A DNA stretch of 5,127 nucleotides, from the NCBI GenBank assembly GCA_016205125.1, contig JACQJE010000158.1, forward strand, positions 1 through 5,127. Direction: 5' to 3'. The notes under the pieces are model-generated. The model was given only the letters and a program-made list of their open reading frames with translations. It searched no databases and was not told the DNA's origin. Below are positions 1-5,110 of this stretch, one piece after another. A program made the position numbers and the translations under genes. This DNA comes from Deltaproteobacteria bacterium. GTDB taxonomy: Bacteria; Bdellovibrionota; O2-12-FULL-43-9; JACQJE01. How positions within the stretch are numbered: position 1 is the stretch's first letter; each line of letters opens with the position of its first letter.

Positions 1-244
1 GAATAAGGGTAGGGATTCCCCGAATTCCAAAGCGGGCTGGCGTTTCTGTACTCAAATCGACGTTCATTTTGACGACTTTGACCTTGCCTTCATACTTTTT
101 GGCCAGTTCATCGAGTTTGGGGGTTACAGCCTTGCAGGGCCCGCACCATTCGGCCCAAAAGTCGACGACCGTCGGCTTGTCAGATTTGAGAACTTCTTTT
201 TCAAAAGTACTGTCGGTAACGTCTGTAATATATTGTGATGACAT
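1..244 (-). CDS. trxA: Thioredoxin, N-terminal 81 residues (gene cut by window edge)
   Basis: Cytoplasmic thiol-disulfide reductase that donates electrons to enzymes such as ribonucleotide reductase and repairs protein disulfides. Translating the minus strand from the ATG at 244-242 gives [20 protein letters not shown] and onward. The active-site motif WCGPC is at residues 33-37 (catalytic C34 and C37), the buried Asp of VVDFWA is D28, and the cis-proline of GIPTL is P78. These sit within two residues of the E. coli positions. The family is about 105-110 residues long, so roughly the last 27 lie beyond base 1. The Shine-Dalgarno is weak (GGA about 6 nt before the ATG). The gene is divergent from the gmhA-hem cluster and has its own promoter at 294-322. 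Family identity is secure; which thioredoxin paralogue it is cannot be judged from this fragment. Confidence 0.96.
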   Translation of the reverse strand, partial: MSSQYITDVTDSTFEKEVLKSDKPTVVDFWAEWCGPCKAVTPKLDELAKKYEGKVKVVKMNVDLSTETPARFGIRGIPTLI

Positions 245-293
245 GATATTTCCGTTCCAGATTTTTCGTGTTTTCAATGTTGAATCAAGTACT

Positions 294-322
294 ACGATAT
301 GCAAAATGCCGAGTGCTGTCAA
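294..322 (-). promoter_or_regulatory. Predicted sigma70-type promoter of trxA
   Basis: On the minus strand there is a perfect -35 box TTGACA (plus positions 317-322), a 17-nt spacer, and a -10 box TATCGT (plus positions 294-299). Transcription would start near 287, giving a leader of about 43 nt before the trxA ATG at 244. This is judged on consensus match and position only. Confidence 0.6.
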
Positions 323-343
323 TGCGGCAGGACCCCTCTCTTC

Positions 344-373
344 TTGACACATCTCACGTCCACTCACTATAGT
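344..373 (+). promoter_or_regulatory. Predicted sigma70-type promoter of the gmhA-hemX-hemACD cluster
   Basis: A perfect -35 box TTGACA (344-349) is followed by an 18-nt spacer and the -10 box TATAGT (368-373). Transcription would start near 380, leaving a leader of about 110 nt before the GTG of gmhA. The -10 box lies inside a perfect 10-bp palindrome CACTATAGTG (365-374), nested in a CCACT/AGTGG inverted repeat (360-364 and 371-375), so a bound regulator could cover it. No other equally good promoter was seen before the hem genes, so this one may drive all five. Confidence 0.62.
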
Positions 374-419
374 GGCTGAGCTTATTTTTGACCTATTTCA
401 ATGGGTTGAGCTATTTTTT
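374..419 (+). repeat. Imperfect 16-bp direct repeat in the gmhA leader, 30-bp period
   Basis: GGCTGAGCTTATTTTT (374-389) and GGTTGAGCTATTTTTT (404-419) match at 13 of 16 positions. Their starts are 30 bp apart, about three helical turns, so both would face the same side of the DNA. They lie at and just after the predicted transcription start. They could be a tandem regulator site; a chance repeat in AT-rich sequence is also possible. Confidence 0.4.
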
Positions 420-476
420 AAGAACGCCGTCTCTCCTCTGCGGGGGTTGTGGAAAGAGGAAGGGGAGAAGGGTTGG

Positions 477-484
477 AAGGGAGG
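477..484 (+). promoter_or_regulatory. Ribosome binding site that fixes the gmhA start
   Basis: AAGGGAGG lies 5 nt before the GTG at 490. It is the strongest Shine-Dalgarno-like sequence in the leader, and it supports GTG 490 over the in-frame TTG at 388. It ends a purine-rich stretch (451-484). An upstream pyrimidine run CTCTCCTCT (431-439) can pair with parts of that stretch, for example 434-439 with AGAGGA at 455-460. Confidence 0.7.
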
Positions 485-489
485 CATTC

Positions 490-1092
490 GTGGAATATAA
501 CGCAGACGAACTTGGGGGACATCTGGAGCATCTTTTTGCTGAGAGCATTTCGGTCAAGCAGAGTTTTCTCAAGGGGAACAAGGAGGAGATGATCAAGGTC
601 ATCGGGGTGATGGGGAAAGCGATTGAAGGGGGTTATAAGATCCTCTTCTTTGGAAATGGGGGGAGTGCGGCAGATGCCCAGCATCTGGCCGCGGAATTTG
701 TCAATCGGATGCTGATTGAGAGGCCCCCGCTCCCGTCGATTGCACTCACCACCGATACGTCTGTTTTAACGAGCATTGCCAACGATTATAGCTATGAAGA
801 TGTCTTTGCAAAGCAGATCCGGGCGTTGGGGAAACCGGGCGATATTGCCTTTGGATTGACGACGAGCGGAAATTCACCCAATGTCAATCGCGCACTGGAA
901 ACGGCCAATGAAATGGGTCTTTCCACGATCTGTCTCTCCGGGCGCGATGGAGGGCAGGCCGCGAAAATTGCTCAGTACAACCTCATTGTGGATCAGGCGA
1001 AGAAGACCCCGCGTATTCAGGAAGTTCACATTACAGTCGGTCACATTCTTGTGGAGATTCTTGATCATCTCCTTTATGGGAGAAAGAAGTAA
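490..1092 (+). CDS. gmhA: D-sedoheptulose-7-phosphate isomerase (phosphoheptose isomerase, SIS domain)
   Basis: Cytoplasmic enzyme that converts sedoheptulose 7-phosphate to D-glycero-D-manno-heptose 7-phosphate, the first step toward the ADP-heptose used in LPS inner core. From the GTG at 490 the protein is 200 residues, close to the 192 of E. coli GmhA. The SIS sugar-phosphate loop GNGGSAADAQH is at 55-65, ALTTDTSVLTSIANDY at 85-100, the second phosphate-binding loop TTSGNSPNV at 124-132, and LSGRDGG at 149-155. The four zinc/active-site residues known from GmhA (H61, E65, Q172, H180 in E. coli) appear as H65, E69, Q177 and H185. DiaA, a DnaA-binding SIS relative, is the main alternative, but the full ligand set favours GmhA. 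The longer frame from TTG 388 adds 34 residues, rich in Gly, Arg and Cys, with no family counterpart. The stop is 3 nt before the next gene. Confidence 0.93.
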   Translation: MEYNADELGGHLEHLFAESISVKQSFLKGNKEEMIKVIGVMGKAIEGGYKILFFGNGGSAADAQHLAAEFVNRMLIERPPLPSIALTTDTSVLTSIANDYSYEDVFAKQIRALGKPGDIAFGLTTSGNSPNVNRALETANEMGLSTICLSGRDGGQAAKIAQYNLIVDQAKKTPRIQEVHITVGHILVEILDHLLYGRKK

Positions 1093-1095
1093 TCG

Positions 1096-1911
1096 GTGAG
1101 TGACTTTGTTGTTCCCATTGCCGGCATTTTGTATCTGGGGGGCGGACTCCTGCATTTCTTTGCTCTGGTCACAGAGCGGAAAGAGGTAGAGAGGTTTGCT
1201 CTTTTCTCGTTTGTTGTGGGATTCTTTCTTCATCTTGGCTTCTTATTTTTTCAATATCGAGAGAGTGGAGTTGAGTCCGTTCGCTCTATTCCCTTTGCCT
1301 CTGTCTTTGTCTCATGCTGTCTTGTGGCGCTCTATTTATGCATCGGAAAGGTGCGCCGCCAGCCCTCTCTGGGAGCTCTGATCGGGTTGGCGGCATTTGC
1401 CGTGTCGACTGTTTTCTGGCTGAAGCCGACATTAGGGAGAGAGATTGGGTCTGCATGGGATAGCGATCTTTTTCCGATCCATGTGACACTGACATTGATG
1501 GGGTATAGTTTTTTTGCGCTGGCGGGGTGCAGTGCTCTCCTTTATCTCTTGGCGGAGAGGGGGATCAAGCAGAAGTGGAAATGGCCTCTTTTTTTCGTCC
1601 TCCCCTCACTGGAGAGCCTCGATAAGTTGAGTATCCATGCCGTGACAAATGGTTTTGCCCTGTTGACTTTTGGATTGGCAACCGGCGTGGTTCTTTCCCG
1701 GCAGGAGTGGGGGGCCTACTGGTACTGGGACCCCAAATGGGTCCTTTCGCTGTTGATCTGGATGGTCTACGCGCTCCTCATTCAGGTGAGGCTGTTTCGC
1801 GGTGTTCGCGGCAGAAAGCTTGCTTACCTTTGTCTCGTAGGTTTTGCGGCAGTATTGTTCACCTTTGCGGGACTTCAGTTGTTGTTTAATACGAAGCATG
1901 TGTTTGTCTGA
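1096..1911 (+). CDS. Cytochrome c assembly / HemX-family membrane protein (CcsA-like)
   Basis: Integral membrane protein of 271 residues with about eight hydrophobic segments (near 4-24, 33-53, 67-84, 91-109, 129-152, 183-200, 216-233 and 243-263). A WWD-type heme-handling motif, WGAYWYWDPK, is at 205-214. Histidines that may flank a heme site are H129 (in IHVTLTLMGY), H181 (SIHAVTNGF) and H268 near the C-terminus, where CcsA proteins usually end in LHSYA-like sequence. The family (Cytochrom_C_asm) includes CcsA/ResC, which carry heme for cytochrome c maturation, and HemX, encoded beside hemA in Bacillus and linked there to control of HemA level. The position just before hemA favours a HemX-type role, so no symbol is given. 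The residue after DPK is W215, where CcsA proteins normally have Glu. The GTG start is the only one near: an in-frame stop (that of gmhA) lies one codon upstream. The Shine-Dalgarno is weak. Confidence 0.88.
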   Translation: MSDFVVPIAGILYLGGGLLHFFALVTERKEVERFALFSFVVGFFLHLGFLFFQYRESGVESVRSIPFASVFVSCCLVALYLCIGKVRRQPSLGALIGLAAFAVSTVFWLKPTLGREIGSAWDSDLFPIHVTLTLMGYSFFALAGCSALLYLLAERGIKQKWKWPLFFVLPSLESLDKLSIHAVTNGFALLTFGLATGVVLSRQEWGAYWYWDPKWVLSLLIWMVYALLIQVRLFRGVRGRKLAYLCLVGFAAVLFTFAGLQLLFNTKHVFV

Positions 1912-1933
1912 GCTTTTATTAGGCGAAGAAAAA

Positions 1934-3214
1934 ATGGTGATTTCAGTCATCGGCCTCAATCATAAGAGCGCTTCTGTCGATATGAGGGGGCGTTTTTCTG
2001 CCGCCGTGCAGGAAGAAGCGGTGAGAGGGCTGATGCGCGAGATCGAGGCTCTGGAGGCTGTTGTTCTTTATACCTGCAATCGTTTTGAGCTTTATACGGT
2101 AACGGAAGGTGAAGGAGGCCTCCGCGAACGTCATCTTGCGGCTCTCGAAAAAATGAGTGGAGAGAGCCTCGGAGAGCTGAGCTACTGGTATACGGATGAA
2201 GAAGCGATTGCCCATCTTTTTCGCGTTTCGAGCAGTCTCGATTCCCTGGTGATTGGTGAAGCGCAGATTAATGGCCAGGCGAAGGAGGCTCTTCGGATGG
2301 CACAGCGCTGGGGAACAGCAGGTCCTCTGCTGACGCGGCTTTTCAATCATTCATTTTCGACAGCTAAAGAGGTTCGGTCAGAGACAGGGATTGGAAAATA
2401 TCAGGTTTCTGTCGCCTCTGTGGCTGTCCAGCTGGCGAATTCCATTTTTGAGAAACTGGAAGAAAAAGAGCTCCTCTTGATAGGTGCGGGCAAGATGGCG
2501 GAAAAAGCCCTCAAGCACCTTGTCCTGCGAGGGGTGGAGCGGATCCTGGTCGTCAACCGGACGAGGAAGAATGCTCAGGAGCTGGCAAACCGGTTTGGAG
2601 GGAGTGCTGGAGATCTCGGAGATCTCAACAGAGCGCTCGAAACAGCGGATATTGTTTTGAGTGCTGTCAGCGTCAAAGATGGTTTTTTAATCCATTTGGA
2701 TCAGATGAAGCGGGTTTTAAAAGAGCGGAAAAACAGGCCGCTTTTCATTTTGGATATTGCAGTTCCGCGGAGTGTCGACCGAAGTGTCGGTTCTCTCGAC
2801 AATGTCTATTATTATGAACTTGACGATCTCGAGGAGATTGCGAATAAGCACCACGCCCTGAGAAGCCGCGAGAGGGTGAAGGCGGAAGAGATTATCTCAG
2901 AGCAGACTGCGCGTTATCGGGAGTGGCTCTCTTCTCTCAATATGGTTTCGACGATCAACTCCTTCAAAGACAAGCTGGAACAGATCAGAGGGGATGTATT
3001 GCTGAGATTCATGAACCGTCTCTCCTCCGTGAGCAAGGAGGATCGGGAACTGATTGAGCAGATGACCGCCACTCTCATCAATAAGATTGCTCACGATCCG
3101 ATTTCCTATCTCAAAGCGGTCAGTTCAGTGCGCGGCCCTTATCCGGGGTCTGCTGTTCTTCAGGAGATGTTCGGCCTTGAAGAAATTCGGAAAGAGAATC
3201 ATTGCAGGGACTAG
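1934..3214 (+). CDS. hemA: Glutamyl-tRNA reductase
   Basis: First committed enzyme of C5-pathway tetrapyrrole synthesis: it reduces glutamyl-tRNA(Glu) with NADPH to glutamate-1-semialdehyde in the cytoplasm. The protein is 426 residues, usual for the family. The N-terminal catalytic domain has GLNHKSA (7-13), YTCNRFELY (46-54) with the nucleophile C48, H94 (the counterpart of E. coli H99), and SLDSLVIGEAQINGQ (101-115). The linker ETGIGKYQVSVASVA (150-164) precedes the NADPH domain with GAGKMAE (184-190). The helical dimerization tail includes DPISYLK and ends near MFGLEE. ATG 1934 is chosen because homologues begin two to six residues before GLNHK; the in-frame ATG 1898 would add 12 residues and overlap the previous gene. 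The Shine-Dalgarno is weak (AGGCGAAG). Residues beside the nucleophile are unusual: Y46 and F51, where Ser and Thr/Val are common. The last 38 nt overlap hemC. Confidence 0.96.
   Translation: MVISVIGLNHKSASVDMRGRFSAAVQEEAVRGLMREIEALEAVVLYTCNRFELYTVTEGEGGLRERHLAALEKMSGESLGELSYWYTDEEAIAHLFRVSSSLDSLVIGEAQINGQAKEALRMAQRWGTAGPLLTRLFNHSFSTAKEVRSETGIGKYQVSVASVAVQLANSIFEKLEEKELLLIGAGKMAEKALKHLVLRGVERILVVNRTRKNAQELANRFGGSAGDLGDLNRALETADIVLSAVSVKDGFLIHLDQMKRVLKERKNRPLFILDIAVPRSVDRSVGSLDNVYYYELDDLEEIANKHHALRSRERVKAEEIISEQTARYREWLSSLNMVSTINSFKDKLEQIRGDVLLRFMNRLSSVSKEDRELIEQMTATLINKIAHDPISYLKAVSSVRGPYPGSAVLQEMFGLEEIRKENHCRD
3162..3166 (+). promoter_or_regulatory. Ribosome binding site for hemC inside hemA
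   Basis: AGGAG lies 10 nt before the TTG at 3177, within the hemA coding sequence. It is the only good Shine-Dalgarno core next to an accepted start codon that places the HemC N-terminus where the family has it. Ribosomes finishing hemA 38 nt further on may also re-initiate here, so the two genes are probably translationally coupled. Confidence 0.5.
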
Positions 3215-4169
3215 AGGGAGTCTGCTCGCTCGGGCGCAGACAAACGCGGTGATTGAGGAGTTGATCCTTCAGGGAGGGGCGGCTCGGGAAGAGATTGAAC
3301 TGCTTGAATTTCAGACCGCAGGAGATCGCTTTGTCGACAGGGATCTTGCCGCTCTCGATGCGAAGGGGTTTTTTGTCAAAGAGCTGGAGGAGGCTCTTCT
3401 CTCAGGAAAGATAGATCTGGCTGTGCATAGCATGAAGGATCTCCAGACCGAAATCCCGGAGGGCCTCTCTATCGGAGGCGTCTTAAGAAGGGGACCTTCA
3501 GAAGACCTTCTCTGCTCCAGAGAACCTGCATCCCTTGAAACGCTTGAAGAAGGGAGCCTTGTCGGGACGGGGAGTCTGAGGAGAAAAGCGCAGATTTTGG
3601 CATTGCGCCCCGATCTGGTAATCGGGCCGATTCGGGGAAATGTGGACACACGGCTCAAAAAGCTGGAGAGGGGAGAATACCGGGCGGTTGTCCTCTCGGC
3701 GGCGGGGATTGATCGCCTCGGCATTGGAGGGTTCTCGATGGTTCCTCTCCCTATCGTGCCGGCGGTGGGGCAGGGGGCAATAGGGATCGAAGTGCGCCGT
3801 GAGCGGGAGGATCTCCTGGAGCTATTACAGCGGGTAACGGATGAACCGACCCTTTTTGCGGTTGAAGCGGAGAGGAGCGCATTGCGAAGACTCAAGGGGG
3901 GATGTCTGGCGCCGATCGGGATCCACTGTTTTGCTTCGGGGAGGAGTTACCGTCTGGCGGGAATCGTAGCGAGCCTCGATGGGAAGAGAGTGGTGAGAGC
4001 GCAAATGCGCGGTGAGAAAAGAACAGAGGCGGAGGGGAAGCGCGGATGGTGGTGCACAGATCCCCGGCAGGCTGGAGAAGATCTCGCGGAAGATCTGTTG
4101 AAGCAGGGGGCAGAAGAGATTCTGGATGAAGTGAGGGGAGTTCTTGAAAGGATGACAGAGACAAAATAG
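3177..4169 (+). CDS. hemC: Hydroxymethylbilane synthase (porphobilinogen deaminase)
   Basis: Cytoplasmic enzyme that joins four porphobilinogen molecules into linear hydroxymethylbilane, using a covalent dipyrromethane cofactor. From TTG 3177 the protein is 330 residues (E. coli HemC is about 313). Motifs in order: GTRGSLLARAQ (11-21), KGFFVKELEEALL (63-75), HSMKD (84-88) with the catalytic Asp D88 (E. coli D84), GTGSLRRKAQ (130-139), RGNVDTRLKKL (153-163), VGQGAIGIE (197-205), and the cofactor site KGGCLAPIG (240-248) with C243 (E. coli C242). No ATG or GTG lies in frame near the expected N-terminus, so TTG is the best call although unproven; the frame stays open upstream to about 3087, but that extension lacks family resemblance. 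After D88 the sequence is LQTE where VPTE/MPTE is usual. A hydrophilic stretch near 280-298 makes the C-terminal domain slightly long. The gene overlaps hemA by 38 nt and lies 35 nt before hemD. Confidence 0.95.
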   Translation: MKKFGKRIIAGTRGSLLARAQTNAVIEELILQGGAAREEIELLEFQTAGDRFVDRDLAALDAKGFFVKELEEALLSGKIDLAVHSMKDLQTEIPEGLSIGGVLRRGPSEDLLCSREPASLETLEEGSLVGTGSLRRKAQILALRPDLVIGPIRGNVDTRLKKLERGEYRAVVLSAAGIDRLGIGGFSMVPLPIVPAVGQGAIGIEVRREREDLLELLQRVTDEPTLFAVEAERSALRRLKGGCLAPIGIHCFASGRSYRLAGIVASLDGKRVVRAQMRGEKRTEAEGKRGWWCTDPRQAGEDLAEDLLKQGAEEILDEVRGVLERMTETK

Positions 4170-4189
4170 CTTTGTCAGGTGATTTTTTT
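4160..4189 (+). terminator. Weak terminator-like hairpin with T-run at the hemC-hemD junction
   Basis: GACAAA (4160-4165) and TTTGTC (4171-4176) form a perfect 6-bp stem with a 5-nt loop that contains the hemC stop codon. Seven T residues follow at 4183-4189, after a 6-nt gap. The stem is short and AT-rich and the T-run is not adjacent, so full termination is doubtful. Partial attenuation of hemD, or no function, are both possible. Confidence 0.3.
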
Positions 4190-4193
4190 AAAT

Positions 4194-4197
4194 GAGG
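4194..4197 (+). promoter_or_regulatory. Ribosome binding site of hemD
   Basis: GAGG (within GAGGGTG) lies 7 nt before the ATG at 4205 and supports that start. Confidence 0.6.
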
Positions 4198-4204
4198 GTG
4201 TGAA

Positions 4205-5065
4205 ATGTCTTCTCGCATTTGGTCTCATCGATCCTTTTTGGTGACGCGGCCTCGCGGACAAGGGGAAAAGTTGGCTGATTTGCTGCGGTCTAAGGGGGCA
4301 ACGGTCTATCACATACCGCTGATTAAGGTGGTTTCCCCCACAACGTGGGAGCGGTTGGATGGGGGACTCCGTTGGCTGAGTCGTCTTGGGGGAGAGGAAT
4401 TAAAGGTGAGGGCTGAGGCACGGCCCATTTCTGGCCGTGAGACGGCTTGGTTTGCGTGGGCCATTTTTACCAGCCGAAATGCCGTAGACTCCTTTATTCG
4501 GAGAAGAACGGAACTCGGAATCGATTTGTCTGCTGTCAGGGATAATATTTGTTTTACTGCGATTGGCCGAAAGACCGCAGAGGCGATGGAGGCTAATGGT
4601 CTGAAAGTGGACTGGGTTCCTCAAACCTTCACTTCGGAAGGACTGATTGAGAGTTTCCAGAAGCTTGCCTGTAAAAATGTCAAAGTGCTCATCGTTCAGG
4701 CAGAAGAGGGGAGGATGGAGATCAGGAACTGGCTGACAGAGGCCGGTGCCGAAGTCACTGTTGCCCCAGCCTATCGTGTCATGCCTGATGCGGAAGGTAT
4801 AGAGGAGTTGAGGCGGCTCTGGAAAGGGAAAGGAGTGGATACGGCTCTGTTTGCCAGTCCGTCAGCGGTGGAGAGTTTTGTGAAGGGACTTGAGGCTGAT
4901 GGCCTTTTGGCAAAGACCAGAGAGAAAACTCTCTGGACAGCTATTGGACCTGTAACAGCGGCTTCTCTGAGAGAGTTTGGTTTGATCCCCTCGATGATTG
5001 CAGAAAAATCTACCGAAGAAGGAGTGGTTGAAGGGCTGGAAAGATATTTTGCGCGGAGTGACTGA
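4205..5065 (+). CDS. hemD: Uroporphyrinogen-III synthase
   Basis: Cytoplasmic enzyme that inverts ring D of hydroxymethylbilane while closing it, giving uroporphyrinogen III, the branch point to heme, siroheme and cobalamin. The protein is 286 residues, somewhat longer than the usual 240-265. The scattered family signatures are present: FLVTRPRGQ (11-19), IPLI (37-40), IFTSRNAVDSF (87-97), FTAIGRKTAEAM (117-128), FTSEGLIESF (142-151), the interdomain PAYRV (188-192), ALFASPSAVESF (214-225), AIGPVTAASLREFGL (246-260) and STEEGVVEGL (269-278). The two-lobed HemD fold is implied by the repeated FTS/FAS...AIG pattern. It is a stand-alone gene, not fused to a CobA methyltransferase domain as in some relatives. 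The stretch between IPLI and IFTS is about 46 residues, longer than I expect by some 15-20, and its DNA holds a strong inverted repeat (4411-4447). Sequence conservation in this family is low, but the context with hemC makes the call firm. Confidence 0.94.
   Translation: MSSRIWSHRSFLVTRPRGQGEKLADLLRSKGATVYHIPLIKVVSPTTWERLDGGLRWLSRLGGEELKVRAEARPISGRETAWFAWAIFTSRNAVDSFIRRRTELGIDLSAVRDNICFTAIGRKTAEAMEANGLKVDWVPQTFTSEGLIESFQKLACKNVKVLIVQAEEGRMEIRNWLTEAGAEVTVAPAYRVMPDAEGIEELRRLWKGKGVDTALFASPSAVESFVKGLEADGLLAKTREKTLWTAIGPVTAASLREFGLIPSMIAEKSTEEGVVEGLERYFARSD
4411..4447. repeat. Inverted repeat inside hemD, in the apparent extra segment
   Basis: CACGGCC (4419-4425) and GGCCGTG (4433-4439) form a perfect 7-bp stem with a 7-nt loop. 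Beyond a 3x3 internal loop, GGCTG (4411-4415) can pair with CGGCT (4443-4447) with two G-T wobbles. It falls in codons for residues about 69-81, the part of HemD that seems longer than in homologues. Confidence 0.55.
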
Positions 5066-5080
5066 GAACAACTTCTCAGT
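5061..5080. repeat. Perfect hairpin spanning the hemD stop codon
   Basis: ACTGAGAA (5061-5068) and TTCTCAGT (5073-5080) form a perfect 8-bp stem with a CAAC loop; the stem contains the hemD TGA (5063-5065). No T-run follows, so it is not a standard intrinsic terminator. It might protect the 3' end of the operon mRNA or belong to the repeat cluster that follows. Confidence 0.5.
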
Positions 5081-5096
5081 AACTTCTCAATAACTT
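5070..5096 (+). repeat. 11-bp tandem direct repeats after hemD
   Basis: AACTTCTCAGT (5070-5080) and AACTTCTCAAT (5081-5091) differ at one position and are directly adjacent. A third partial copy, AACTT, starts at 5092. CTCAA (5086-5090) and TTGAG (5095-5099) also form a 5-bp stem with a TAAC loop, so the repeats and small hairpins are interwoven. Confidence 0.5.
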
Positions 5097-5110
5097 GAGG
5101 CGACCCCCCC

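Noticed and set aside
69..347. 92-residue plus-strand open frame over the trxA start
   Set aside because: It is antisense to the thioredoxin active-site coding region and runs through the divergent promoters; no recognisable protein.
362..372. ACTCACTATAG, identical to 11 nt of the phage T7 class III promoter core
   Set aside because: The upstream half of the T7 promoter matches at only 2 of 7 positions and the key G at -11 is C; the match overlaps a good sigma70 -10 box, so it is probably chance.
401..409. Minimal leader ORF ATG GGT TGA before gmhA
   Set aside because: Two codons, with no ribosome binding site; nothing supports translation.
388..417. Second possible promoter TTGACC-N18-TATTTT
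   Set aside because: It is weaker than the promoter at 344-373 and overlaps AT-rich direct repeats; not needed to explain expression.
388..489. N-terminal extension of gmhA from TTG 388 (34 extra residues)
   Set aside because: The extension has no family resemblance, no ribosome binding site precedes it, and it starts just after the predicted transcription start; GTG 490 has a strong Shine-Dalgarno and gives a normal 200-residue GmhA.
1844..1933. Extension of hemA upstream of 1934, including an in-frame ATG at 1898
   Set aside because: It lies mostly inside the preceding membrane-protein gene and encodes residues not found before GLNHK in homologues.
874..2350. Minus-strand open frames opposite gmhA, the membrane-protein gene and hemA (874-1233, 1606-1959, 1943-2350)
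   Set aside because: They are low-complexity or mixed sequences lying opposite genes with strong motifs, and show no motifs of their own.
3087..3176. Extension of hemC upstream of TTG 3177
   Set aside because: It is fully inside hemA and reads as an out-of-frame shadow with no HemC similarity.
3311..3895. 194-residue minus-strand open frame opposite hemC
   Set aside because: It is a Ser/Arg/Pro-rich shadow of a clearly conserved plus-strand gene; no recognisable domain.
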